DNA of 64,000 bases from an uncultured Collinsella sp. (GTDB lineage: Bacteria; Actinomycetota; Coriobacteriia; Coriobacteriales; Coriobacteriaceae): contig UQIH01000001.1 of NCBI GenBank assembly GCA_900541145.1, positions 62,001-126,000 of the forward strand, read 5' to 3'. Below, piece by piece: positions 34,878 to 43,119 of this stretch. The first letter of the stretch is position 1, and each line of letters opens with the position of its first letter. The notes under the pieces are model-generated. The model worked only from the letters and a program-made list of their open reading frames with translations, did not search any database and had not been told where the DNA came from. The translations under genes and the position numbers were made by a program.

Positions 34878-35588
34878 TTAGTTGTTGGACTCGACGGCTG
34901 CGGCGGTGTCGGCCGCGTCCTCGAGCTGTAGGTTCAATAGCTTCATGCCGTATTCCGGCACGTTGATATCAATGGGTTGGCCATACAGGTCACCAGGGCG
35001 CACAAAAGCGAGCACCGTCATAATGCGCGCCATGGCCTCGGGCGATTCGGTGAGCCCACGCTCAAACCAGCGCTGAATCATGCCGACCTCGGCACTCACG
35101 ACGTAGGTAACGTAGTAGTCAAAGAACGTACCCAGCGCCAGGCCCAAAATGCCCGTCTGCGCACGCGGCACTACGGCCTCACGCGCGGTGTCGATAATCC
35201 TTTTAATGAAGGCCTGGTCGCCGCCCGGACCCAGCAGCGCACCGATTAAATCGCGGTTGGCCGCAAGATAACGCAGCAGCTCAACCGAACCGGGCGCCGG
35301 CTCGAGCTCATCGATGTTGTGATAGAGATCAGGCAGCTGAGCTGCGGTGATGAGCTCAATGCGCTCACGGATCTCGGCCAGCAAGCCGTCCTCGATTTGA
35401 TTGATAAAGTCGGGAATATCGCGGTAGTGCGAATAGAACGTGCGGCGCGTTAGGCCAGCGCGCTCGGTGAGCGACGCGACATTAATGCGCGAAAGGTCGC
35501 CGCTTTCGGCAAGCTCGCTGGCAAGTGCCTGGCGAAGGGCACGCTGCGAGCGAAGGGACCGGCGATCGCATTTCTCGAGCTGGGACAA
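34878..35588 (-). CDS. TetR/AcrR-family regulator
   Basis: 236 residues. The helix-turn-helix is visible in INVASLTERAGLTRRTFYSHYRDIPDF in pieces near residues 36-62, a good TetR-type recognition helix. The C-terminal ligand domain is largely helical. It is cotranscribed with the giant activase gene (11 bases apart) and presumably represses that operon and itself through the palindrome at 35640-35654. The ligand may be an acyl-CoA, by analogy with other regulators of acyl-CoA genes. Confidence 0.9.
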   Translation of the reverse strand: MSQLEKCDRRSLRSQRALRQALASELAESGDLSRINVASLTERAGLTRRTFYSHYRDIPDFINQIEDGLLAEIRERIELITAAQLPDLYHNIDELEPAPGSVELLRYLAANRDLIGALLGPGGDQAFIKRIIDTAREAVVPRAQTGILGLALGTFFDYYVTYVVSAEVGMIQRWFERGLTESPEAMARIMTVLAFVRPGDLYGQPIDINVPEYGMKLLNLQLEDAADTAAAVESNN

Positions 35589-35639
35589 GCGTCCTCCTTG
35601 TTACTCAGCCTGTGCGCTATTGCACAGTGCGAGTATTAT

Positions 35640-35654
35640 TGCACACCGTGTGCA
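35640..35654 (-). promoter_or_regulatory. candidate TetR operator
   Basis: TGCACACCGTGTGCA is a perfect palindrome around a single central base, 51 bases before the regulator start. On the minus strand a TTGATG lies at its upstream edge and TAATAC just downstream, so a bound repressor would cover the promoter. A weaker TGCACAGTGC copy follows at 35621-35630. Confidence 0.6.
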
Positions 35655-35680
35655 TCAACACGTAAAGGCAATATTTTTGA

Positions 35681-35708
35681 TGTGACAAAGGGCAGTCCTT
35701 TTGTCACA
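35681..35708. repeat. palindromic repeat, type D copy 1
   Basis: TGTGACAAAGGGCAG then TCCTTTTGTCACA. The TGTGACAAAGG arm and CTTTTGTCACA pair with one mismatch. Its relative at 36090-36121 abuts a stop codon. This copy lies between the tetR promoter and the small membrane peptide gene. Confidence 0.75.
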
Positions 35709-35836
35709 ACCCACCTGGCTTTTGGAGCGGCATTACCGATTGTCCAAAATGTCATTCGTGGGTAGAATAATGTCGACGGCAGCCCAAGTTCTGCAAAGCT
35801 GGGCAGCGCCGTTGTTTGCATTAGGGGGTCAACGCC

Positions 35837-35962
35837 TTAGCGGCGGCGACCCCTTCTGTTGCGCTTCGAACGCTGCTTGAGTGCCTCGGAAAGGCCGACA
35901 AGCGCCGTGAAGAACGAGACCAAAGCAGTCAGAAGCCTCACGAAATCAATCAAATCGGTCAT
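35837..35962 (-). CDS. 41-residue basic-tailed membrane peptide
   Basis: This unlisted small gene starts at an ATG six bases after GGGAGGTG. The product begins MTDLIDFVRLLTALVSFF, continues with a hydrophobic TALVGLSEAL, and ends in a strongly basic KQRSKRNRRGRRR. One membrane helix plus a cationic tail resembles small holin-like or type I toxin peptides. Stem-forming sequences follow: GGGGTC/GACCCC overlapping the end, and a CGGCAGCCC/GGGCAGCGCCG hairpin at about 35775-35815. Toxicity is inference; the coding call rests on the strong ribosome site and amphipathic composition. Confidence 0.55.
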   Translation of the reverse strand: MTDLIDFVRLLTALVSFFTALVGLSEALKQRSKRNRRGRRR

Positions 35963-36089
35963 GGGCATCACCTCCCGTCAGATGGAGGGCGCTGCCCGGC
36001 ACATGGAACTGCCGCCAACAGCATCAATTCTATCAAAGCGCAGTTAGGTATGCGAATGTTTGTTCGTATTTCAAGAGACCAGCGTCAAC

Positions 36090-36121
36090 TGTGACAAAGG
36101 GGCTATCCCTTTGTCACATTA
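36090..36121 (-). repeat. stop-codon-abutting palindromic repeat, type D copy 2
   Basis: TGTGACAAAGGG-GCTAT-CCCTTTGTCACA: perfect 12-base arms with a five-base loop, followed immediately by TTA at 36119-36121, the stop codon of the HAD hydrolase. A likely terminator as well. Confidence 0.85.
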
Positions 36122-36982
36122 TTCGATGATGGTGCGGGAGTTCTGCTTATGCATGGTGGCGAGCATGTGTCTGGGAACGGCGTGGACCATGCAGCTGCCG
36201 ATAGTCGCGCTCGCGGCGGCTTTAGCTGCATCGCTAGCGTTTTTGGTCGCGTAGCTGTGACGGAAACGCTTGAGCATGGCAATGTCGTTGCCGCCGTCTC
36301 CATAGACCGCGACCTCGTCCTCGGCAATGCCGTAGTAGCCCGCCAGCCAGGACACACTCTCGCCCTTGTTGCACGCCGCGTCCGTGATCTCAAACATCAC
36401 CGGGTCAAACGGCGCGTTGACTACACGGTCCGAGCGCTCGGCCAAATATGCCTTAAGGTCGCGCTCCAGCTCGGGCGAGGTCACGCGGCAGTTGATCTTG
36501 CACACATCGTGGCGCAGGATGTCACCGATCGACTGGTCGAAATACTGCTCCTCGTGATACCCGCCACGTGCACGCATACCGCGCATCACGATGCGCTTGA
36601 TGGGGCTGTCCTTTTTAAAGCCCGCCTGGTGCATCTCGAACGACCCGCTCGAGAACATGCCATCGGGCGTGGAGCAATCAAAGCAAATGTCCGGGAACGC
36701 CTTGAGCAGCTCCTCGGTGACCTGTGGGTCGATGGTCCAGGTCTTGAGCACCTCGCCATGGCTGTCGCGCACGATGGACCCATTGGAGCAGCAGGCGTCA
36801 AGCGCCAGGCCCGTAAAACCATGCTCGCCAATCGGCAGCGTCGAGCGCCCGGTCGCGGGAACCACATGCAGGCCAGCCTCGGTCAGCTCGCGAATGGCAC
36901 GGCGGATGGTCCCATCTGCCTCGTGCAGGGCGTTCAGCAGCGTTCCGTCTAAGTCACTCGCAAACATCTTGATCATGGGCAT
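36119..36982 (-). CDS. Cof-type HAD hydrolase
   Basis: 287 residues. The nucleophile motif is FASDLDGTLLNALHE at the N-terminus, followed by VVPATGRS (motif II) and the C-terminal VAVYGDGGNDIAMLKRF carrying the two metal-binding aspartates. The insertion between motifs is of the IIB cap type. Such enzymes dephosphorylate sugar or cofactor phosphates; the natural substrate is not predictable. ATG at 36982 follows AAGGAG closely, while 36976 has better spacing. Confidence 0.92.
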   Translation of the reverse strand: MPMIKMFASDLDGTLLNALHEADGTIRRAIRELTEAGLHVVPATGRSTLPIGEHGFTGLALDACCSNGSIVRDSHGEVLKTWTIDPQVTEELLKAFPDICFDCSTPDGMFSSGSFEMHQAGFKKDSPIKRIVMRGMRARGGYHEEQYFDQSIGDILRHDVCKINCRVTSPELERDLKAYLAERSDRVVNAPFDPVMFEITDAACNKGESVSWLAGYYGIAEDEVAVYGDGGNDIAMLKRFRHSYATKNASDAAKAAASATIGSCMVHAVPRHMLATMHKQNSRTIIE

Positions 36983-37063
36983 GCCTCTCCTTCGTCTGCG
37001 CGATATTGTAGACGAGAACGGGCGCGCCCCAAGAGAGGCACGCCCGTCAGTCGAAAGATTGTC

Positions 37064-37402
37064 CTAAACCGCAGAAGGGCCGTGTTCGCCAGTACGGATG
37101 CGGATAACTTCTTCGACCGGCTCGACCCAAATCTTGCCGTCTCCGACGGCGCCGGTGCGGGCGGCGCTGCAGATGATGTCGACAATGCCGTCGACGTGCT
37201 CATCGGCGCAAATGAGCGTGAACTGCACCTTAGGAATCGTGTTGACAAGCAACTCGTTGCCGCGCACGTATTCCTTCCAGCCATGCTGTGAGCCGCAGCC
37301 CTGCACCTGGTTGATAGTCATACCGCGAACATCAGCAGCAAACAGCGCATCTTTAAGAACCTCAAGCTTCTCAGCACGAACGATCGCCGTAATCTTCTTC
37401 AT
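37064..37402 (-). CDS. glnB: PII nitrogen regulatory protein
   Basis: 112 residues, normal for PII. KITAIVRAEKLEVLKDAL opens the protein, GMTINQVQGCG precedes the T-loop, and the T-loop HGWKEYVRGNE carries the tyrosine that is uridylylated in some PII proteins. The C-terminal AARTGAVGDGKIWVEPV is diagnostic. It senses ATP/ADP and 2-oxoglutarate and controls its partner AmtB, whose gene is directly upstream. Confidence 0.96.
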   Translation of the reverse strand: MKKITAIVRAEKLEVLKDALFAADVRGMTINQVQGCGSQHGWKEYVRGNELLVNTIPKVQFTLICADEHVDGIVDIICSAARTGAVGDGKIWVEPVEEVIRIRTGEHGPSAV

Positions 37403-37511
37403 AGTGAATTCCTCTCTTTAATAAAGAAATGAATTGCTCATTCATGTGGCACGGGTTTTCCAAATGCCGCAAACCAACCTCAGAGATCAAAAAGTTCAAC
37501 TGACTGGTCTT

Positions 37512-37616
37512 AGCAGGTTTCCCAAGTGCCGCAGATTGCCGCGAAAGAGGAGCGAAGCGTACTTAAGTACGTGAGCGACGATTGAGCGGCAAGGTGCGGT
37601 GCTTGGGGAAGCTGCT
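37512..37616. repeat. 105-base palindrome between amtB and glnB
   Basis: AGCAGGTTTCCCAAG at the left end and CTTGGGGAAGCTGCT at the right are imperfect inverted arms. The correspondence continues inward (TTGCCGC to GCGGCAA) to a perfect 14-base centre, CGTACTTAAGTACG, at 37558-37571, giving about 52-base arms. The right end overlaps the amtB stop codon. A partial half copy, ACGGGTTTTCCAAATGCCGC, lies near 37450. Confidence 0.85.
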
Positions 37617-38892
37617 AATCGAGTCCGGAGAACGAGGGATATGCGCTCTCGCCGTGCTGACTCGCATCCAAGCCCAGCGCCTCGTCGGCCTCGTCCACAC
37701 GCAGGCTGCCGTGGAACAGCGCCTTGACCACCGCGGCGATCACCAAATCGAGCACCAGCACAATAGCGACCGTCACCACAATGCCCAAAATCTGCGAGAT
37801 GAGCAACGACACGTCGCCCGTGTAGAGCAGGCCGCCCTTACCGGTCCACGAGAGCTCCGGCACGCAGAACAGGCCCGTGAGCACGCCGCCCAAGATGCCG
37901 CCAATGCCGTGGCAACCGAACGCGTCGAGCGCATCATCGTAGCCGAACTTGGTCTTAAGATGACTGATGGCCAAGTAGCAGACGGGCGACACGATCAGGC
38001 CCATAACCAGCGCTGCCCACGGCTCGACAAAGCCCGCGCCGGGCGTGACCACCACAAGGCCCGCAACCAAACCGGTGCCGGCACCCACCAGCGTGGGGCG
38101 GCCGGTATGCACGCGTTCGACGGCAAGCCACGAGACCATGCCTGCCGCGCTGGCCGTCACGGTGTTGAGGATGGCGAGTGCCGCCACGGCATCGGCCTTA
38201 AACTCGCTGCCGCCGTTAAAGCCAAACCAGCCAAACCAAAGCAGGCCGGCGCCTAGCGCCACAAACGGCACGTTATGCGGACGATAGCTCACCATGCCAA
38301 AGCCGCGACGACGGCCGAGCATTAAGCAAAGAATCAGGCCCGTCAGACCGGACGAGATGTGCACCACGTCGCCGCCGGCAAAGTCGAGTGCGCCGATGAT
38401 GTCGCCGATAAAGGAGCCCTCGCCGCCCCAGACCATGTGGGCGAGCGGCGCATAGACCACGAGCAGCCAAATGCCCAGGAAGGCCGTCATGGCACCAAAC
38501 TTAACGCGGCCGGCCAGGCTGCCCGTGACGATAGCGGCCGTGATCATGGCAAACGCCATCTGAAAGGCGATGTTAATGATCCGAGGATAGACGGCGCCAT
38601 CCGCGGCATTGCCCTCAGCCGCCTGCAGCACCTGGCCGAGCACCGGCAGGCACAGCAGCTGGTCAAGGCCTCCAATAAACGGACTCGAGCCGTTACCGCC
38701 ATAGGCCAGCGACCAGCCGGCAACAATCCACAGTACACCGACCAAACCAATGGCGCCAAAGCACATGAGCATGGTGTTGATGACATTTTTGCGCCTGGAC
38801 AGGCCGCCATAGAAAAACGCCAGACCCGGTGTCATTAAAAACACGAGCATGGTGCAGACGAGCATAAACGTTGTCGATCCTGTATCGTACAT
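37615..38892 (-). CDS. amtB: ammonium transporter
   Basis: 425 residues from an ATG at 38892 preceded by AAGGGAGAGC; a longer in-frame start at 39006 lacks a good site. Eleven helices are expected. MLMCFGAIGLVGVLWIV and the signature DFAGGDVVHISSGLTGLI near residue 168, then FGWFGFNGGSEF and the pore region HGIGGILGGVLTGLF, are diagnostic. It takes up ammonium and is gated by the PII protein encoded downstream. Confidence 0.95.
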   Translation of the reverse strand: MYDTGSTTFMLVCTMLVFLMTPGLAFFYGGLSRRKNVINTMLMCFGAIGLVGVLWIVAGWSLAYGGNGSSPFIGGLDQLLCLPVLGQVLQAAEGNAADGAVYPRIINIAFQMAFAMITAAIVTGSLAGRVKFGAMTAFLGIWLLVVYAPLAHMVWGGEGSFIGDIIGALDFAGGDVVHISSGLTGLILCLMLGRRRGFGMVSYRPHNVPFVALGAGLLWFGWFGFNGGSEFKADAVAALAILNTVTASAAGMVSWLAVERVHTGRPTLVGAGTGLVAGLVVVTPGAGFVEPWAALVMGLIVSPVCYLAISHLKTKFGYDDALDAFGCHGIGGILGGVLTGLFCVPELSWTGKGGLLYTGDVSLLISQILGIVVTVAIVLVLDLVIAAVVKALFHGSLRVDEADEALGLDASQHGESAYPSFSGLD

Positions 38893-39090
38893 TCGCTCTC
38901 CCTTGGTCGCATGAACGTTGTCGGCGCCCATAATGCGGCCGAGGGGCAACTGGTGTAGACCAGATACGGCGTTGTTAAACGCAGCGTTGTCGAATGGAAA
39001 CGGCACCGCAATCTTGGAAACGGCACGGCAACGGACGAGAAACGAACGGGAAATACGCGAGCAAGGGAGCCGTGAGCGCGCCCGTCCCGG

Positions 39091-40110
39091 CTAGTGGCGG
39101 AACAGCTCGCGGGCTCGGTCGCGGAGATTAGTTGCTCGAATGACGCCTTCGTAGCGATTGATGCGCAGACGCGGGAAGGCGTTAAAGAAGCGTAGGTCGC
39201 GGCGGCTGAGTGACACGCTTGGCACCGGACGGCTCATGCGCTTGCCGGCAAGGCGACGACTGAGCGACGGACGCGGCATGCTCGGCGCGGCATCGGCCAC
39301 GCGGCGGGCAGCGAGCGCCAGGCCGCGAGCACCATCCGAGATAAACGTCGGCATCGAAGCCTTCTCACGAAGGGCATCGAGCGTCGCGTCGCCCAGCTCG
39401 GCCAGCCACGCGTTAACGGCACGGCTGCGGATATGCGTCTGTGCCACCGAGTCAATCGTAGAATCGGGAATACGTTCGAGCATTGAGTCCGAGGCATCGG
39501 CAAGCGACTCATTGATGCGGTCGGCAAGGTCGGCCCGGACGCGCTCCAGCTGATCGGACAGACGCCGCCAGCTCGCCAACGAGCACACCGCGTCGACCAC
39601 CATCGCGACCGTGACGATAAAGGCGGACAACCGCACAATCAGCACCGGCAGATAGCCAAGCAGCCCCAGCAATGCCGGCTCCACTAAACGGCAAATGCAC
39701 AACGCACCCAGGCCAAACGCGCAGGCCCAGTACAGGCAGATGCGCCCGTGCAGGTTAAACGGCAGGTGCGAATAGTCCCAAAAGCGAGCGCCCGTTGTTT
39801 TTTCCAACAGCACGCCCACGCTGTACTCAATCACGCTGCATACGAGCGCTGCAGCGACAAACTGGCTCGACGCATCCGGAATCCCGCGCAGCAAAAGCCA
39901 GCAGGCAATGCCGCCCACACCATAGATAGGACAACACGGCCCCAGCAAAAAGCCACTGTTGGCGAAGCGTCCGTGGTTGAGCATGGCGCATACTGTCGAC
40001 TCCCACGCCCAGCCGCAAAACCCGTAAAAGGCAAACGAGAGCACCAGTGCCGAGAGCGGGCAGGCGACAAGCGTCGCGCCGCCAAACGCCATATCAATCG
40101 CGGTTTCCAC
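39091..40110 (-). CDS. putative ABC-transporter type IV membrane protein (PF06541-like)
   Basis: 339 residues. The first 170 contain about five membrane helices with motifs FYGFCGWAWESTVCAMLNHG, RFANSGFLLGPCCPIYGVGG and EYSVGVLLEKTTGARFWDYS, characteristic of the PF06541 group annotated as putative ABC-transporter type IV. The remaining half is soluble and arginine-rich with a helical ADRINESLADASDSMLERI segment. No ATPase partner is adjacent. Function unknown; it is followed by the HD-domain gene three bases upstream. Confidence 0.78.
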   Translation of the reverse strand: METAIDMAFGGATLVACPLSALVLSFAFYGFCGWAWESTVCAMLNHGRFANSGFLLGPCCPIYGVGGIACWLLLRGIPDASSQFVAAALVCSVIEYSVGVLLEKTTGARFWDYSHLPFNLHGRICLYWACAFGLGALCICRLVEPALLGLLGYLPVLIVRLSAFIVTVAMVVDAVCSLASWRRLSDQLERVRADLADRINESLADASDSMLERIPDSTIDSVAQTHIRSRAVNAWLAELGDATLDALREKASMPTFISDGARGLALAARRVADAAPSMPRPSLSRRLAGKRMSRPVPSVSLSRRDLRFFNAFPRLRINRYEGVIRATNLRDRARELFRH

Positions 40111-40113
40111 CGT

Positions 40114-40650
40114 CTACCCTCTCCTCTTTTCGCTCGATGCTTTACTCACGTCATCGTCCGCCTCGTCCTTGCGCGGCAGGCGGCCGGCGACCGTCTCGCG
40201 CAGCGCACACCATTTATCCGCCAGGCACACAATCCAAGCCTCACGACACGTCGGCGGCACCGGCACCAGCGGAAACATATGCCGCACGATAATATTCCGC
40301 TCGCGCGGCGTCAGCTCAAAATCTTCCTCCGCACGTGCCAGGGCAAAAAATGGGTGGCGAAAGCCATGCAGCCGATGGCTTGGGTCGGAATCGTGCCAGT
40401 CATAGAGAAAGTAGTCGTGCAGCAAGGCCCCGCGCAGCAGCGAGCCGCGGTCAACCGAGACACCGACGCGGCCCAAGCGCTCGGCAAAGGACAGACTTGC
40501 CCGTGCCACCGAGGTCACATGTGCATAGACCGTCACGTCGCCATGCTGGATAAACTCGCGCGTCAGGTCCAAGCGGCCCGCCTGGGCGAGCTGGCGGGCG
40601 GCATCGTCGACCTCGTGCGCGATTTTCTCGGCACGAACGGCATCGGACAT
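40114..40650 (-). CDS. HD-domain phosphohydrolase-like protein
   Basis: 178 residues from the ATG at 40650, a few bases after AGGAGG. YAHVTSVARASLSFAERLG supplies the first histidine and GALLHDYFLYDWHD the HD pair, followed by HRLHGFRHPFFALARAEED. This spacing is typical of small bacterial HD proteins with nucleotide or phosphate substrates. It ends three bases before the membrane protein gene, so the two form an operon. Substrate unknown. Confidence 0.82.
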   Translation of the reverse strand: MSDAVRAEKIAHEVDDAARQLAQAGRLDLTREFIQHGDVTVYAHVTSVARASLSFAERLGRVGVSVDRGSLLRGALLHDYFLYDWHDSDPSHRLHGFRHPFFALARAEEDFELTPRERNIIVRHMFPLVPVPPTCREAWIVCLADKWCALRETVAGRLPRKDEADDDVSKASSEKRRG

Positions 40651-40878
40651 GCTGCCTCCTTCCAGCGGCTCACGGCGGCAAGCCACGGCCTGTGCACAAT
40701 CGATAAAAACATCATGGAACACATCAGTATGGCATCGGACAAAACGTTTTGCCCCACCAGTTGGCGAATTACCGCGCCGCCGTCACATATCAAACGCCAA
40801 AATGTGCGAGACTGTCTTGTGCAATTGTGTCGGCCGAGGGAGCGCCGACGCTCGATTCGCATGGAGTAACCCACAACG

Positions 40879-42660
40879 ATGCTGCTTACGCAAACGACAA
40901 CGCCCGAGGACGTCAAGGCTCTCGACCGCGCCGAGCTTCCGCTGCTCTGCGGCGAGATCCGCCAGGCAATCCTCGAAAGCTCCGCCGCCGTCGGCGGGCA
41001 CGTTGCCCCCAACCTGGGCGTCGTTGAGCTTACGGTTGCGCTCCATCGCGTGTTTAACTCCCCTATCGACAAGATTGTCTTTGACGTTTCGCACCAGACC
41101 TACGCCCACAAGGCGCTGACTGGGCGCGCGTACACTTATATCGATCCGGAGCGTTATGGTGAGGCTTCTGGCTTTGCCAATCCCGACGAGTCCGAGCACG
41201 ACCTGTTCGCCATGGGCCATACCTCCACGTCAGTGAGCCTGGGCTGCGGCCTGGCGCACGCTCGTGACCTGACGGGCGATGCGTACAACGTCATCACCAT
41301 CATTGGCGACGGCTCGCTTTCGGGCGGCCTGGCGTTTGAGGGCTTTAACAATGCCGCCGAGCTCGACAGCAACCTGATCATCATCGTCAACGATAACGAC
41401 CAGTCCATCGCCGAAAACCACGGTGGCCTCTATCGCAATCTGGCCGAGCTGCGCGCCAGCAACGGCACCTGTGAGCGCAACGTTTTCCGCGCGCTGGGCC
41501 TCGACTATCGCTATCTGGACGCCGGCAACGACGTGTTGGCCCTGGTCGACGCGCTGCAGGAACTGCGCAATATCGATCATCCCATCGTGCTGCACGTCTC
41601 CACCGCCAAGGGCAAGGGCTTTGAGCCGGCCCAGAGCGACCCCGAACGCTGGCACCACGTGGGTCCGTTTGACATGGCGACTGGGCGCAAGCTCTGCCCG
41701 GGCCATCCGAGCGAGCCCGCGCCGCGCACCTATGCTGACATTACGGGCGAGGCGCTCAGCGCCGCCATCGAGCGCGATCCACAGGTCGTTGGCATCACGG
41801 CCGCCACGCCCTACATTATGGGCTTTACACCCGAGCTTCGCGCTGCCGCCGGCAAACAGTTCGTCGATGTGGGCATTGCCGAGGAGCACGCCGTGACCTT
41901 TGCCACCGCGCTTGCGCGCTCGGGCGCCAAGCCAGTCTTTGGTGTGTACGGCACGTTTTTGCAGCGCGCCTACGACGAGCTGTGGCACGACCTGTGCCTC
42001 AACGACGCCCCCGCAACCATCCTGGTGTTTGGTGCGTCGATCTTTGGCACCACGTCCGAGACGCATCTTTCGTTCTTTGATATTTCCATGCTGGGCGCTC
42101 TCCCCAATATGCGTTACCTGGCGCCTTCCTGCATGGAGGAATACCTGTCCATGCTGAGCTGGTCGCTCGACCACCGCGAGCATCCCGTGGCAATCCGCGT
42201 ACCGGGCATCGGCTTGGTAAGCCGCCCCGACCTTGCGCCCGCCGAAGACACCGACTACAGCGCCGTTCGCTACAACGTGGTGCGTCGGGGCCGCGATGTG
42301 GCCGTGCTTGCGCTCGGCGACTTCTTTGAGCTGGGTGAGCGCGTGGCAAACCGTCTGACTGCCGAGTACGGCATCGAGGCCACACTCGTCAACCCGCGCT
42401 TTGCAACCGAGCTCGACCGCGAGTTCCTCGATAGCCTTGCCGCCGAGCATCGCGTTGTTGTCACCCTCGAGGACGGCATCTTGGACGGCGGCTGGGGCGA
42501 GCGGGTGGCGTGCTACCTGGCCTGCACGCCCGTGCGCACGCGCACCTTCGGCATCGCCAAGGGCTTCCCCGACCGCTACGACCCCAACGAACTGCTCGCA
42601 CAGAACGGCATGACGGTCGAGAATATGGCCGCCGAAGCCGTGAGACTACTCAACGAGTAA
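40879..42660 (+). CDS. dxs: 1-deoxy-D-xylulose-5-phosphate synthase
   Basis: 593 residues, close to the usual 620 but shorter at the N-terminus. HQTYAHKALTGR near residue 75, the thiamine diphosphate motif GDGSLSGGLAFEGFNNAA near residue 136 with VNDNDQSIAENHGG, and the transketolase-type pyrimidine domain with GIAEEHAVTFATALA near residue 332 identify it. The enzyme condenses pyruvate and glyceraldehyde 3-phosphate for isoprenoid, thiamine and pyridoxal synthesis. GGAG lies 12 bases before the ATG. Confidence 0.93.
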   Translation: MLLTQTTTPEDVKALDRAELPLLCGEIRQAILESSAAVGGHVAPNLGVVELTVALHRVFNSPIDKIVFDVSHQTYAHKALTGRAYTYIDPERYGEASGFANPDESEHDLFAMGHTSTSVSLGCGLAHARDLTGDAYNVITIIGDGSLSGGLAFEGFNNAAELDSNLIIIVNDNDQSIAENHGGLYRNLAELRASNGTCERNVFRALGLDYRYLDAGNDVLALVDALQELRNIDHPIVLHVSTAKGKGFEPAQSDPERWHHVGPFDMATGRKLCPGHPSEPAPRTYADITGEALSAAIERDPQVVGITAATPYIMGFTPELRAAAGKQFVDVGIAEEHAVTFATALARSGAKPVFGVYGTFLQRAYDELWHDLCLNDAPATILVFGASIFGTTSETHLSFFDISMLGALPNMRYLAPSCMEEYLSMLSWSLDHREHPVAIRVPGIGLVSRPDLAPAEDTDYSAVRYNVVRRGRDVAVLALGDFFELGERVANRLTAEYGIEATLVNPRFATELDREFLDSLAAEHRVVVTLEDGILDGGWGERVACYLACTPVRTRTFGIAKGFPDRYDPNELLAQNGMTVENMAAEAVRLLNE

Positions 42661-42661
42661 G

Positions 42662-42700
42662 AAAACCTCCGCAAGGAAAGCACCCCCCTGCGGAGGTTTT
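42662..42700 (+). terminator. terminator of dxs
   Basis: AAAACCTCCGCA pairs perfectly over 12 bases with TGCGGAGGTTTT and continues into TTTTTGTTTT. It begins at the dxs stop codon. Confidence 0.93.
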
Positions 42701-42718
42701 TGTTTTCGCGACGCGATT

Positions 42719-42936
42719 ATCTCAATCTGTAACATCTAGGGCCCGAATTCCCGTCTAACTGTTACAAATCTAGACAAGACGTCTTAGTCCCTGACCTTTG
42801 TCTCAATCTGTAACAGATAGAGACCTTTTGGCCGTCCAGATGTTACAGATTGAGACATTCGAATCCCCCTGAAGAGAAAATCTCGATCTGTAACAGTCAC
42901 TCGGCAAAAACGGCTGCAGATGTTACAGATTGAGAT
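42719..42936. repeat. six-copy repeat array with alternating orientation
   Basis: A 16-base motif (forward form RTCTCAATCTGTAACA) occurs forward at 42719, 42800 and 42880 and inverted at 42760, 42841 and 42921. Start-to-start distances are 41, 40, 41, 39 and 41 bases. Each forward-inverted pair spans exactly 57 bases with a 25-base spacer. The four central and right copies are identical or differ at one or two bases; the inverted copy at 42760 is the most diverged. Spacers differ in sequence. It lies between the dxs terminator and the binding-protein promoter. Confidence 0.92.
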
Positions 42937-42968
42937 AAAGCAGCGAGACATGCCGCTGCATCGGTCAG

Positions 42969-43006
42969 AACCACCACAAAGGTGCCTGTCCCTTTTTGGT
43001 AGGTGG
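42969..43006. repeat. palindromic repeat, type B copy 2
   Basis: AACCACCACAAAGGTGCCTG then TCCCTTTTTGGTAGGTGG. It matches 22011-22047 closely, but here it stands upstream of a promoter, not at a stop codon. Confidence 0.82.
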
Positions 43007-43046
43007 AATTACCTATAAGGCAAGTATGTTTCTGAGTTATTTCGTG

Positions 43047-43076
43047 TTGACCCATTTGAGCGCGATAGGGTATAAC
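43047..43076 (+). promoter_or_regulatory. promoter of the glutamine-type ABC operon
   Basis: TTGACC (43047-43052) and TATAAC (43071-43076) are 18 bases apart, 44 bases before the first gene. Confidence 0.65.
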
Positions 43077-43119
43077 TCTACTCAACCGCTAGGGATTTTA
43101 TTGAGAAAGGTGTTCTCCC

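Noticed and set aside
30163..34881. A 1,572-codon open frame on the plus strand opposite the giant activase gene
   Set aside because: It mirrors the opposite gene through GC-rich codon bias and has no recognisable domain; the minus-strand product has clear ATPase motifs.
42719..42936. CRISPR array
   Set aside because: Repeats are only 16 bases, alternate in orientation, and no cas gene is present in the window.
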